Below are positions 10,731 through 25,300 of a stretch of 64,000 bases of DNA, piece after piece; position 1 is the stretch's first letter, and the number at the start of each line of letters is the position of its first letter. The notes beneath the pieces are model-generated. The model ran no database searches. It was not told the origin of the DNA and was given only the letters and a program-made list of their open reading frames with translations. Both the position numbers and the translations under genes were made by a program. This DNA comes from Sarcophilus harrisii. Taxonomy: Eukaryota > Chordata > Mammalia > Dasyuromorphia > Dasyuridae. The stretch lies in NCBI RefSeq assembly GCF_902635505.1, contig NC_045432.1, forward strand, positions 4,631,762 to 4,695,761, written 5' to 3'.

Positions 10731-13700
10731 GTTAGTTAGTGTTTCTGACCAAAGTACATGCATTTATTTTAAAAGTACAAATACACTAAGGGTGTTGTCC
10801 ATCTAACTGCTGTCTTTATATCTCTGTCTTCTGCTCTTTCTCCTTCTATATCTTTGTGAAAGATACAAGGTATGAAGTGAGGCAAGTTAGTACTGAGTTG
10901 TGTATGGAATTATGAATATTGTTTGAAACTATTTTCATATCAACTTTACTGACACTCACCAAGGAAGCTGGTTTTCTGAAAACTTTCACTTGTTTTAAGT
11001 ATAAACATGGATTTTAAATTTTCATTAGCAACGAACATATGGACAGTGATGATGGACAGATGGAGCATGAATGTATCAATCCACTTCATTCAGAAGAAAA
11101 TTCAGATGTTCTTGTGACAAAAAGCGTCTCAGAAGGTATATTGTATCATAATGCTTTACATATTTGAAAGTTAAAACTCCTAGTTTTGGGTAGAAAATGT
11201 GTTTTTTTTTTGCATAAAACTACTTTTCATTGTCATAAAATTTTAGTCATAGAAGAACTAGATACATAGCCAGAAGGATTTTAGAATGTATCTAAATCGC
11301 TGATAGTAGAGATTAGGAAACAGGCACTACAAATAACATGGCTTACTCAAAATCATCAGTCATTATTTGTCATTAATACCCTCTGGTTTATAGGCCCTCA
11401 ATTTAAACTACCTTGCAAATTAGTAATTTTTGAAATGGCTTTCATATAAGGAAGTTTTTTAAAAGATTATTTTTGTTTTATTTTAAGGTACAAGTTGCTG
11501 GCTTTTATCCTGGGGAACTTTTGACTTTTTTTTTTTTTTGCCACTTCATGGTTTGTCTCTTGACCTTGGTATATGCTTCCAATATTCATCTTCATTTTTT
11601 ACCCCCTGTTTATTTAGACACTGACCTTGGGGTGCGTCATTTGTATAGATGAGCTTTTAGTTTACTTCAGGAGGGAGGGGTGCCTCACTTCCTGCTCATC
11701 TCTTTTCCTCAAGGCTTTGCCCTCATTTTCCTGCAGTAGTGCAGCTATACACCCAAATGTTCTTACCAAAGTGTCCAGGGGCACTTGATCTGCCAAATCA
11801 AATAGTTATCCTTCTACCTTCCACCTAAATCCTAATCCTATTTTTATCTCTATGCTGCCATTCATACTCATGTTATAGCATCTCCTCTTTTCTTGTACTT
11901 ATTTTCCTGCCTCTGTCTATTTCTCAGTCTCTCTCTCTTTTTTTTTTTCTTGCTTATTATTCATTTTGCAAATCTACTTCTTGGCCTTGGGGCCTTTCAT
12001 TTCTCTTGGTGATTATTCTGCACTTAAGGCTTTAATTTTCACCAATATACAGTTGACACCCCTAGCCATGTTTGAAAAGCACAGTGTAACTGTTGCATTT
12101 TTTCAGGCCCACATCAGCTGTCTGGTATTACTCCTATTTTACACATGAGGAAACTGAGGCAGACAGAAGCTAAATGACTCTCTGATTTCTAGATACAGGC
12201 ACCTTTGTTGCTGTGGCTGATGAGAATGAGAGCTTCTTGAGATCAGGGACTTGATTTTCTATTTTTGTTATCAGTGCTCTGAAGCTCTGGTCTTGGAGAA
12301 TAAAGCTTAAGGTTCTAAAAGGTCGTGGGAAATTCTAACTCTTTGGAATGGTTTTTCCCTCTGAGGCTTTAGAATGGGAAGAAGAACAAAGACAGAATAT
12401 TAATGCTCCACCTTCCTCCTGTGGGTTTTTTCTAAAGAATTTCATTTTGAATATCACAGTTCTGGTTTTGAAAATTTCCAGATTGCAAGTAAGAGGTTGT
12501 GATGAAATCCCTTAGCATCTTGGAAGCCTCATTTTATTTTATCCAGTGGTTTTTAAAACTTTTTTTAAATTCTGAAATTCAGGGTGGATTCAGTGTTTTC
12601 ACATAATTAGCATCATGATTGTTATTAAATTGTAGGTAATGTGGTTGCACCACCAGAACCAAAGCAGAAGGAAGACAAAGATGATTTTCAAGAGCCTGAA
12701 GTTGGGCACAAAAGCAAAATGGAGACTAAAACTTCCAAAAGACATGTTGGTAAGTAGTTTAGTTTAAAATTAATTTCAAAGTATATTTTCTAAAATAATA
12801 TAAAGAATGTTGAAAATCATTGAAAGATATGCACTAATATGAAGAGACTACAATATTGTCATTGGGAAGAACACTGAAAAAGAAATTGAACACTTTCTAT
12901 AACCATAAAGAATGGAGGAAAAGTATATTCTTCCTGTGATGGAGATAAAAATGGAGTGACAATTCCTGTGCCTGTGATGGAGGTGTAAGGACCCTGGGTG
13001 AGAGGTATTTTTCTGCAAGCCAACCAGGAGTGTTCAGGTTAACATTATTCCCTGGGGTGGGGGTGGGCGGTTGGTGGCCAGAACAGGTGAAGTGGAGATG
13101 GTGACATTCAGGTATGAGGCCTTTGCTGATGGTGCCTCAGGTCATAGATGTCCATTATTATGAGAAAGAGAGAACAGAAATGTGGAGAATTAATTTACTT
13201 AGGGAAATGGCCAGTGAGCAAAATAGGAGAAATAATGGTCAGAAAGAGGGGAAACATCTTGAAAAGTAATAAGAGGATTAGGAATAGGCGAATACTGACA
13301 AAATCATGTGCCAGGCAGAAAAGAAGAAATACTCAGAAAGAGGGAGCAATCAAGGGCCAAAAGTTTTGGAGAATCAAGGAAGGATAAAAACTATTGGACT
13401 TAAGAAGCTGTGTAACTGAAGCTAAAACAAACTGTCAATTAATAAACATTTATTCAGCCCCTCTTATTTACCAGGTGTTATGCTAAGCACTATGAATGCA
13501 AGGAAAGATAAAACAATATCCTTTTCTCTCAAGAAAAACATCACAGTCTAAAGGGGGAGTAACTTGCAATCTACCTTTATTTGAATAGTTTAATACTTCA
13601 ATATTCTTCTCGCTTTGCTCCCAAAATTCTTCCTTAAAATATTCCAAGTCAAATAAATAAGTACCAGTTTTATTCTAAAACATTTAAAATGTTCCTAAAA

Positions 13701-16700
13701 CCCTTGTTTGTGGCGTACTACTGCTCTGCTTTAATACCAGCAAATTGGTATTAACTATACAGGCTCTATCCAGTCTAATTTTCGTCAGGAAATAATCAGC
13801 CTGACAAGGGCTCCTTAGTTGACCTTTCTATTCAAATGTTTCATACAGCACCGTAAGCAAATTACTTTGCTATCTTTCTCAGAAGTTACAGCTCATTATT
13901 ACTATCAAAGACAGTGAAATTTTGGTCACCATGAATTATTTCGGGATGGTTTGTGATTAGAAAGAGGTTAAATTTTTTTCTTGGGAGCTTGCTTCATTCT
14001 GAACTAACAGTAGTCTTGCCACAATGATGATGAAGGGTTTTGGGTTTTATTTGAACCTGTTAGAAAGTAGGTTACATTTTTTAAAAATCTCTGTTTGCTT
14101 TAGTTCCTGCTGTTTGGAATTCACCTTTACTTTCATGTTGATCCCTTTTGTTAATCCCTTTCCTTACTCCCCCTTCTTAATTTGCTGTTCAGTTGTATCT
14201 GAAACTCTGTGACCCTGCTGTCTGTGGGGTTTTCTTTTTGTTTCTCTTTCTTTGGTAAATATATTAAAAAATCATGATTAACACCCCAGATTTTTTTAAT
14301 ATAATATATTCTGCCCCTACTCTTTATTTCATCTGCATATATCTCATTTTTATATGACAGGTATGATGTACACATATACACATGTCTCATTTTGGTTTAA
14401 AGCAACAAGCTGTTGACTTTAACTTTCAGTCTCTTCTCTATTTCTGCCTTATGAGTAAATTAATACTTGTGTATTTTCCTCCTTCCTATTCCCCCCACTC
14501 TCCTCCTCACTCTATTTGGCCTCTCTCTGCTGCTTGCTGTTTTACTTCTTTCTGCCACCTTGCCCTCCTACTCCTTGTGCCCCCTAAGACTTCTTCTTTC
14601 CTTTCTGGTAAAAGCAGTGAGGTTCCTGCAGTATCTGACTCCCCCCAGCTTATCAGTTCTTCCTTTTGTTTCTCATTTGAATGAAATAATTGTTTTTTTT
14701 TCCTTTCTCCCTACACAGTTTTATTTTTTTAGACTTGATCCCTTGTACTCAGTTCAGCCCAAGCCTTTCTTTCTTTCTTTTTTATACCTTTTTATTTAGA
14801 AGACATAGGCATGGATAATTTTTCAACATTGACCCTTGCAAAACCTTCTGTTCCAACTTCTCCCCTCCTTCCCCCCACCCCTCCCCTAGATGTCAGGTAG
14901 ACCAATACATGTTAAATATGTAAAAGAATATGTTAAATGCAATATATGTATACATATTTATACAGTTATCTTGCTGCAGAAGGAAAATTGGATTTAGAAA
15001 AAAGGTAAAAATAACCTGAGAAGGAAAAGAAAAATGCAAGCAGACATTAACAGAAGGAGTGGAAATGCTATGTAGTCTAAGCCTTTCTTTAAAAAAAAAA
15101 AAAAAAAAAAAGGTTTTGTTTAAAAATTAAATATTAAAAAGAAAAGAAAAAAGAAAAAAATGTCATGTGCCTATCGGGATGTAAGGGAGGGTTCAAAATA
15201 TGTAATAATAAATTTAATTTCAAGAAAGCCTATATAATAATAGAGGACATTGTATTCATAACTGTCTGTCTGCTTCCTGGTAGGTTTTCTTTTGTTCTCT
15301 GTTGTGTCCTTTTTTCTTTATCCTTTTGCACCTTTCCTCTCTTGCACATTCAGTCAAGCAGGCTGCAGTAAGTATGTATTTATTTATGTTTATATATGTG
15401 CATGTACAGATATATGTATATATAATGTATATACACATACATCTAAAACAGTATTAACATGGTTGGCATGTAATGAAGATTTCTGTATTTGGATTGAATC
15501 TTTTAAAATTTTGACCTAGTCTGGGATAAGTGATGACTAACCCTGCCTTTATTTTCTAATAAATTCTGCTCCTGTTCATTATTATTTTTGTGTGCATCTC
15601 TTATTTTTTATCTCCCCCGACTCCTCTGCTTTATTGCTGCCTGCCCCCTGGCCTTGCTAGTACTTAACCTGCACGAGAATCCCTCCCTTATTCCCCTGAC
15701 TCTCCAATTTTTCCCTCTCTCTTTATTCCATTCTGACTGATATCATACATTTATTCCCAGCCCATCTTATTTCTTTATAGATATAAAGATATATCTATAT
15801 CTATCTATATAAGATATATATGTATATATAAGATATCTATATATAATATAGATTATAGATATCCCCTTATAGATGTACATGTACCATTCTTTCTTTAACC
15901 CATTTCTGATATGAGTAGGCTTCCAGAAACATCAGTCCTCCTCACCTGTCTAATTCCTTGCTCTTGCACCTCATCTGTAAAATGGAGTTATTCCTTTTAA
16001 CTTGTCCTTCACCCTTTTGCTTTTCAGAATCACATCATCTTCTTCTCTGCCTCTGGCTTTCTCTCAAACTAATGACTAATGACAGTCACAGACATAGGGT
16101 GTACATCTCCACATAGGAAAAACATAGTCTCGCCTGACTGAGTCCCTTGTAATTCATCCTTGATGTCTGCCGGATGTTTCTCTTAAATCTTATATGTCTC
16201 TTTCCAACAAAAACCTGAAAGCCTGGCAGCTCATGGAATATTCCTTCTCTTAGTTCAGAGTTATCCTTCGGTTGCTGGATATGAAAGTTTTGGCTGTAAT
16301 CCCTTCGTTCCTTGATATATGCTGTCCCAGGACCGTAGTCCCTTAGAGCAGCCGCTGTGTGGTTCTCATTATGGCAATGTCATGTTTGGTTTGCCCATCT
16401 CGTGCCTCTCTCCTGGGCTCATTCAGTTCTGCTTTGTGCAGCCCTGTACCACTGAGTGAACATTCATTCAGTTCTACCATTCCATTTTCTCCAGAGTTCT
16501 AACTTTTTAAAAATATTGTTCATCTCTTGCACTTCTTTTTTTGTTTGTGTTGATTAACTTAGTTCTCAAAATGGAAAGTTGAGGGCCCTCATTTGTATAG
16601 TGTTGTTGCTTTTCCCTTATAACTCATTTAACTTTTTCTTAATTAATTTAGATATTGCATCACTTGGTGCATGTGTATAGTGTTGATACTATTTCATTTT

Positions 16701-19700
16701 TTTATGTTACTTCTTAGTGAAAAGTCATTTCCTAATATCTTTTAATTAGACATGTTTTTGCTTATACTTTATCAGAAATCATAATTACTACCCTCTGTTC
16801 CAGGCCTTACCTTTACTCTGTGTGTGTCTCTTTGCTTCCAATGTATTTTTTACTTTTTCATCCACTTATGTTTTGTGTTTAGGTTTATCCCATTCATATT
16901 TGCAGTTAGGTTACTGTGTAGTTCCCTTCAAATTATCTTTCCCTCACTTACCCTTTTATCCTTCTTTCACCCTGTCCTCTTAGTTCATGCTCACCTCCTC
17001 CACAGACCCTCTTTCCCTTCTTTCTTCCCTACCTGCAGAACTAAACAGGTTCCTATACCCAACCTGGGCTGTTATTCTCTCTGATCCGCTTCCAGCAGGA
17101 GTGAGGTTCAAGCATTTTTCCTCATTGTAAAAGTTCTTCTTGTTTTCCACTTTGATGTAAGATAATTTGCTCCATTCTCCTTCTTCCTTGGAAGCTGAAT
17201 CTTTTTTCAGAGCTTTTCAAATTGTCTTAGAACAATTGTTTGACTTGTTTTCCTATACTCTCTGCCCTCTCTGAGGCAATAGTCTGTCTTTTCTTTGTCA
17301 AGGAGATTTGATTTTGTGAAGTGCTTTCCTGTCTTCCCAGAATTCTCTCTCTGTGGTATTTTCTTTGTAAGGATACTTAGCATTTGAAGTTTTCTTCCTC
17401 TTATTATTGCTTGGACCAGAGCCACACATTTCACACTCAGCCATTGCTCACAACTCTTGTAATCTGGCGACACGTGGTGATCTGTCAGAGGGCACTCATT
17501 CCTCCACCCAGCAAATACTCGTGAATCTCCCAGGATCTCTTCTGTCTTGTCTCTTTCTTGAACTTACGCTGCTCTTCTCTCAATCCTGTCATTTGCTAGT
17601 GGCCAGATCCCTCCTGAGGCTCCACAGCCCTTTCTGTCTCTCTCCCTAAGCTGCCCTGGGCTCGAAAAGAAATCATTGTGTGTTCTTTCCTGTGCTTGAT
17701 AAAGAGAAGGCTTGGTTCTCCTCTAAATGTATGAAGAAAGCTTTTAGTTTATCCCCATTGCAGGTAATCCTTGCTGGTGACAGTTATAAATTTCACTTAT
17801 CCCTTTAATGCAAACTGCATTTATTATTATGCCCTAGTGCTTTTCAATAGGAATGGGTCCTTTGTTTTGGAAAGGTATTTCCCTGCATCTGTGAAGATAA
17901 TCATATGACTTCAACGGGATGTTCTTTCTTTGGAGTCTGCTGTTCCACTACAATTGTCTAATTATGTCCCTGTCTTTAAGTCTTTATCCATCCTCTTTTT
18001 GTATATACCTCTCCATTCCCTTGTAGTGTCCTCCTTTTCAATTTTAACTAGCTCAACAGTGCAGAAACTCGATAACTCATTTTTGTCCTAATCTTTTTCA
18101 AATATCTGTTTACAATGATTGAGCAATCGCCTAGATTGAGCACTCTGATTCAAGTCCTCCACATCTTTGTTGCTATAATAATTTCCCTTAGTGATTGGTC
18201 TACCTCTGTTGTTCTTTACCTAATTAGTCTCTAGCAAAAAATTATAAACCCATCATTTTGATTTTTAAAGTCCTGCAATATTTTCCATTCTAACTATCCT
18301 TGCTTTCCTCTCCAGCTGGCCTTCTATTTCTTCCATTAATGGTTCATCTGTTTCTGTTCCTTCATTTGTTTCCTCACTCTGTCTTTCTTTTAAAATTTTT
18401 GTTATGTTACTTGTGTCTGACCCTTCCTGGCCACATTTGGGGCTTTCTTGACAAGAATTCTGGAGTGGTTGACTGTTTCCTTTTCTAGCCCCATGTTACA
18501 GGTGAGGAAATTGAGGCTGGAATGAGTTGAGGAAAATGTATGATGAGATGTCTTCCAGCTACAAAATTTGTTAGTTTGTGAAATTTATGAAACTTATCCA
18601 TAATTTTGAGTAAGTATGCAACAGTAAAATGATGGGAATACACATATCTTTGTAGATTCCTTATTTATTAAGCAAATAGGAGATTGCCAAAAAGAGATAT
18701 TGAGATATAAAAATGCAGTTTCCTAGTTTGTATGGAATTTTAAATTTTATTTGTGAACAGACTATGTTTATAATTTATTTGTTTAGGGGAAAGACTCCAC
18801 GAGATTGTGTGTTGTACTGCTTGTGGTCATCAAGTGAACCATTATGAGGATTCAGTATATAGACATCCTGCAACGAATGTTCTTATTTGTGAGGTATGTA
18901 GTGATGAAGTGGATGATGATTTTGTTATCTGTAAACTAGTATGCCTTTTGTTTGGGAGTAAAGGACAAATTCTCCTGTTAGAGTAAGTCATCTTTTTTAT
19001 TTATATGAATTCTATAATGATTCATTGCAAAAGTGAAGATTCTCTCTTTAGAAGTGAGATGCAATAAGTGCTGACCTTAAAAAATCAGACTTAATTAATA
19101 AATTGGTTAGTTTACATAAACTTCAGTTTTTAATATACATGAGGACAATCATAAAGACTATCTGTTCCTGACCTGTGAGCCCAAAGTGTCTTGACCCTAT
19201 CATAGTGAGGTCATTTTCACCCTCTTTGACTACTAAAGAACATGGTTATTAAAAAATCAATCTTATTCCTGTTTGACAGTATATGTAATATTTTGCTCTC
19301 AATAGTTCCTACTTCTGGTGAGAGGAGAACATTTCAAATGTTTTTATTTATTGAATTATTTATTTTATTATTGATTGATTGATTGAATTATTTTATTTAT
19401 TGAAATAATAAAAGTAGTTTTAATAATAACTTCTTTTCCTTAGCACTTTAAGATTTATAAAGGGTTGTACACATGTAAACTTGTTTGATGCACAATAACC
19501 CTGTGAAGCTGTATTACTATATGCTTCACTAATTAACTCTGAGAATGAATAAGTTATTTGAGAAAGGAGTTCATCTGAGCTCTTTCAGACTCTATCACAA
19601 TATAGAGTGAGTTTGAGTGCAACAAAAGTTGTGTTTTTGATTGTATTAATAATGTTTTCTGTTGTTCCTTGGGTGCTACTTATTTTCCACTTATCCATTT

Positions 19701-22116
19701 GCACATTTTTTTTCCTTTGAACATTTTTTGAATTTTCTTTAAATCAGCTAATTAGGTAACAAAGTGAATTCTTCATAGACATTTTGTTCCTCTGTTCCCC
19801 ATGATATATCCTTACTTTGTTTACAGTTTTTACTTTTGCAAAATATTTCGTTTTTTTTACTATGACTAAAGTTAACACCCCAGTTTTATGTTTAAATGTA
19901 GTGTATGGATTTAAGCATTTTAAATTTTGTGCTTTGTGAATGTTAATATTTTAACAGATTTAAAACATTTAGAATTGAATGTTAATTCCTTTTTTAGAGC
20001 TGCTACATATATACGAGTGATGACATAAGCCATGATTCTACTAGACCTCATAAGAATTGCAGGTAGGAATATATCTCCCAAAATAGAAAGCACCCCTCTT
20101 TTGGGGATCTCTTAAATAGTTTTATTTATTCTCTCAGTGAGTCTTCATTGTGTTAAATGTCAGAGATTATAACATATATTCAAAATGAGAGGTACACTAG
20201 TTTTAAATGTATAATTACAGGTGTTTTCTCATTGAAGAGAAAGAGGCATTCAACTGGTTACGATTTCATTTTTCCTTTGGATTCAGATCTTCTTGAGCAG
20301 ACATTGTTAACCTGGGTTCCTTTTAGTAAATTTCAGCATATCTCTGAACTTAGACGTTGAAGAAAGGTATACATTTATTGTACTTGATGTTTAAAATTAA
20401 ATCTTTTTAAGAAGTTAAAATAAATTTTCGGCCCCAAGGCACCATTGTACCACAAAGGTGTCCATAACACACAAAAAATACAAAGTCTAGTTCATACCCA
20501 ATTTCCAACATAACTGCCACAATCATATTTTTGGTGTTGAGTCATTTCAGTTGTCTCTGAAATTTTAAAAATAAATCTATATATTTTTAATACACATTGT
20601 TTTATGAATCATGTTGGGAGACAAGAATCAGAATAAAAGAGAAAAACCATGGGAGAGGAAAAACAAGATGTGAGCATAGCATGTGTTGATTTACATTCCA
20701 TCTCCATAGTTGTTTTTCTGGATGCAGATGGCATTTACTGTCCAAAATCTATTGGGAGTACTTTGGATCACTGAGCCACAGAAAAGAACCAAGTCTTTCA
20801 TAGCTGATCATTGCATATTCATGCTGTTACTGTGTACAATGCATTCCTGGTTCTGGTTCTTTCACTCGGCATCACTTCTTGTAAATCTTTCCAGGTCTTT
20901 CTAAATCAGCCTGATATCCATTTTTACATCACAAAAGTATTCCATTACCTTCATATACCACTTTGTTCTGACATTCCCCAAATCATGAGCATCTATTCAA
21001 AATCTGGCCTGAGATTTCTCGAAAAGTACTGGGGTCTCTACCACTATTGGGGCCTCTAGTACATGGTGTGCAAGGGCTGCATCATATCAGAGGGACCAGG
21101 AAACAGATTCGGGAAGGATGATAGTCTGATCATCCCAGTTTTTCTGTCTCCCCTTGGGGGATATACCTAAGTCAAGTGTGTTGGCATTTTCTCTCTCTGA
21201 CCTTCCTGGCTTCCTCTCTTTTCAATAGATACTTCCTTAATTTCCTCTCAATTTAACCCTTTAGACTTGTTCTCTTCTAGTTTACACTTTTAAAAATACC
21301 TTGTAAGCTCTTCCAAGATTTTTTTCACGGATCTGAGAACAAATTACTTTTTTTGAGACTCCAAATATAACCACTTTGATACTGTTGTCCTTTTATAAAT
21401 ATACCTCGATCTTCCCTGTTCCTACAATAACTTTTCATTATCTTTAGAAAGTAACTCTTTTCCCCCTACTTTTTTATTTTTATTTTTCCTCGCATTTCCT
21501 TTCTGCTTTTTGTGACTCAGCTTTTTTTTTATGTGATAGTTCTGCTCTGGTTTTGTGCCATCTTTAATTTTGGTGCTGCTTGCTGCCGGGTTTCAGGGCT
21601 TAGGGTGGGAGATGGGGACAGGAGTGGTGGGGGTCTGCTTTCCCTGATCACCTCCCTGGGGTGTTGAGTTTATTTAGTTCTTAGGCTGCCCCACAGGCGG
21701 GGTGGGGTGGGGTAGGGCCTTACTGACGGTTTCTATGGTGACAGATTCTTGCTGGTGGCTGTTTTTGGAAAGTCCAGATGTTAGTTAAAACTAACTGTCT
21801 AGCTTTCAATGCCCAAATTTATGGCACTGAGGGCAAGGATGGGGGGGGAGAGGTTTTTGGTACTGTCGCCCTTTCAAAGAACGATCTTGGCTGCAATGAT
21901 CTGCCCTGTGGCAGTGGAAACAGGCATTAAGAATGTGAATTTATTAAATTTTATTTTAATTAAAATGTACAATTCACCTTAAATTTCCTGTCCCAGTACC
22001 TTTGCATTGCTCAAAAATCTTTGTTAATTTGCTTCTCAAAATACCTAACTTCCATCAAAGTTTAGCTGATGTAGGTGTGTCTCACTGGGGTTAGAGGAAC
22101 ACAAGTGTCAAATGTA

Positions 22117-22152
<36 letters not shown>

Positions 22153-22298
22153 ATAGTAGTTAGTAGTAATAGTAATAGATGATAATAGTAGTACTTACTA
22201 CGAGTAATAGTAGGTAGTAGTAGTAATAATAGTTACTAGTAGTACTAAGTAGTAGTAGGTGGTTGTAGTAGTAGTAGGAAGTAGTAGTAGTGGTAGTG

Positions 22299-22349
<51 letters not shown>

Positions 22350-25300
22350 ATAGTAGTAATAGTAGTAGTAGTAGTAGTAAATAGCCCTCACAGCAGGGGG
22401 CCAAGCAGAGTTCTAAGTTTAGGGCAATTCACCTGTGAGGACCCACCCTCTCCCTAAACAACAATCTCTTAGGCAGGTGAGCAATCACCTTCTTCAAAAG
22501 AAGACCTCAGTGTAGGCCCCTCATCCCCAAAACAAGGTGCCAGCCAGATCTTGACCCTTTTGCTAATCAACATAGAGACTCCCCCTTTCCACTTGGGTAC
22601 AGAGAGGCCTTGTTTCCGTAGCAACCCAAGAGGATGGCTCAGCCCAGGAACAAAATATTTGATATTTTATTTATTTTACTTTTGATGGAATTGAATGTTA
22701 TTTTCTTAGATTTGAAGGAACTATCCTGCTGATCTATCTGTGGAGTTCTTCTTTTTCATTTAGCAGCTTCTGAATTTTCTCCATCATTTGCCTCAGACCA
22801 GTCTTTGAAATCAAACTTTGCACTCAAAACTTAGGTGTTTCTTGGTAGAGGGCAATCTGTTTTGCAGTATCTGGATTCTAGTTTGTCCTTCAATATTAGT
22901 TCACATTTATTCCGTATTTAAATGTGTGTGTGCTTTTTCTCCTCAAGTTCCTTGAAGGCAAAGCCTGTTATATATGTGTCTTTTGTGTTATTAAATATTA
23001 ACACAAAGTATTCCTTAAATTCACTAACTGCTTTTGGTTTTCTTCTACAAGACACATTTTGCCCTTTTTGCCATTTAGCTTCAATAAAATAGTGTATTTG
23101 ACAATTTTTAAATTGAAAACGTATTTATTAAACATTTAGTATTTGCAAATATCTTAGAAATTTGGGCCCTAGCATCACTGATCTGGAAAAGAAACATTTA
23201 CACTAATAATAATAGTATGACAATGATGTTAATGATGATTATGATACCTATTATGTATACAAGGGCTGGATGCTAAGCTATGTCACAATAGTCCTGAAAA
23301 ATAGATGTTATCATTACAGTTGAGAAACCAAAGCAAATATTCATTAAGTGCGTTGCCCAAGGTCAAACAGACAGTGATGAGGCCAAGGTAGCAAGAACAG
23401 GTCCAGAATAAGCATGAGACAAATTCACAACAGCTATTCTCTATCAAAAGGATGATTTACCTAAGAGAAGAGTTTACAAAGTAGAGATAAACTGGGCCCC
23501 TGAAGTGGCAAATATGGAAGAAAGATGGGAAAGCATATCGCTAGAAAGGAAGGGAATTTGAAAGAAACCATGACAAGAATATGCCAGGAGGCCTAAGTGC
23601 GTCATTGATTAGTATGTTGATTTTGGTTTTCTTGGGGTCTCTGGGGGTCTTGGGAGCAGCCTTCGTTTCAGTTCAGGAATCACCACAAGAACAGGCGGGT
23701 GTTAAAGTCCAAATCCTTTATTGTCTCCTTCAAAGTCCTCTCTCCTTCACTTGGGGTTGGCCTAGGTTTCTGGAGGCCTTTCAGAGTCTTGGTTTCAGTG
23801 GAGAAAGGAAGGAGGAGAGAGCCTGCCACCAAGGCGCTGTGAGATGACGTGAATGATCTCTTTGAGTCCAAAGGTTTGTGCTTCAGCCTCCAGCCAGCAC
23901 AGAGGTGGATGATGGAATGAATCTGTCTCAGCTTTTGCTGGCTGTTATATACTCCATTATCATGGGTGTGAGTCTTGTGGAACTCTATTAAGGGCTGAGG
24001 ACTGAACTAGAGAACTATTAAGTCAATTGCACTGACTTAACACCTTGTAAGAATCCTTGTTTCAGAGTCCTGGCCCATAACAGAGTTGAGTAGATTCACC
24101 AGAGTTAGTTAGAGTGAGGACGGCGGCACCATTAGAGAGAAGACACTATGAGGAGGGAGAAAGAAGAACCTCCTGGTGGGCTTAGTCAGGAAGAAAAAAG
24201 AAAACTTGGCAAAGGTCTTTATAATAAGCAGATCTTTGATAGGGGAAATAGAACCTTGGGGATTTCTCCAGGATAAAGGCAGGAACTCAAGGGGATGAGG
24301 ATCAAGGAGGAGAGGAAGGGTTCCACAGCTTAAAGGTGGGGAATCAAGGAACTGGATGGAATAATAAACCTGGCAGACCAGGGCCAGGACCTGTCTAAAG
24401 ATATGATAATCAAAAAAAAACAAAACAAAAACATCTAAAGGTTGTTTAAAGATGCACAGGGTTTGAGGGATGGACAAAGGACTTTCATCCTCACAATCAT
24501 TCTCTAAACTGAATACTCTTAATGGAAGTGTTATAACTGATAAGAACCAGTCGGGGGTGGGTGGGTGGGGGTCTTTCTGAGCTTACAACAACCTGTGAGG
24601 TTCGTAAAAACTAGTTTGTAGTAAAATGTTTGTTCAGGGATGCATAGCTAGTGAGTGAGCCTGAATTTGGACTCAAAATTTACTGGACTAAAGGCAGAGC
24701 TTTGTATTCTTTGCCACAAAGGTGCTCACAAATGTCTGCTTCATAATTAACAAACTTACTTTCCTTTTCTATTGAGAAATATCACATTATTTTCACGAAT
24801 TTCCACTTGCCCATTGCAATTTTCAATGCATTGTGTTATTCAGTGAATCTTTTATTTTAAAGTTTCTTTTAGTAAAATTCCCAATTTTGCTTTCTAAAAT
24901 CTTTTTTCTCATAAATGCATTTTTGCCACCAAGTTATTAACTTTTTTCATGATTTCCTTGCATCACTTTCATTATTTTCCCCAACTTTTTTTCTACCTCT
25001 TTACTTCCCTGTTGGGATCTTTTTTCCAAGCATTTTTCAGTGATTCTTTTTGAAGGGTGAGACTAATTCACATTACCTTAAATGTGGAAGTTTGGACTGT
25101 GTTGATATTTTCTAATTTTGTGTTTTGATCTTCTCTGTCACCAGAGTAATTTCTTATGGTCATGTCCTTTTTGTTGTTTACTGATTTATTTTTTTCAGCC
25201 TATTTTAAGTTGTACTTTGTAATAAAATTGGGCCCTGAATGAAGAGAGCATTGCTCCAAGCTTCAAGTTTTTGTTCTGTTGGTTCCGAGCTGTTCCTGGG

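Larger units (their letters stand above)
12750..18786 (+). other. Intron 3 of the ADD gene, repeat content
   Basis: About 6 kb. It holds a short L2-tail-type SINE at 13435-13560 ('taataaacatttattcagc'), a reversed L1 3' end at 14773-15078, A-rich runs at 15090-15160, AT-rich simple sequence at 15780-15870 and a MIR/SINE remnant at 18485-18535. The rest (15870-18480) is pyrimidine-rich with no repeat or gene I can name. Open frames there are short and unsupported. Confidence 0.6.

Noticed and set aside
22198-22404. Leucine-rich 68-codon frame
   Set aside because: Product of the TAG trinucleotide repeat read on the minus strand.
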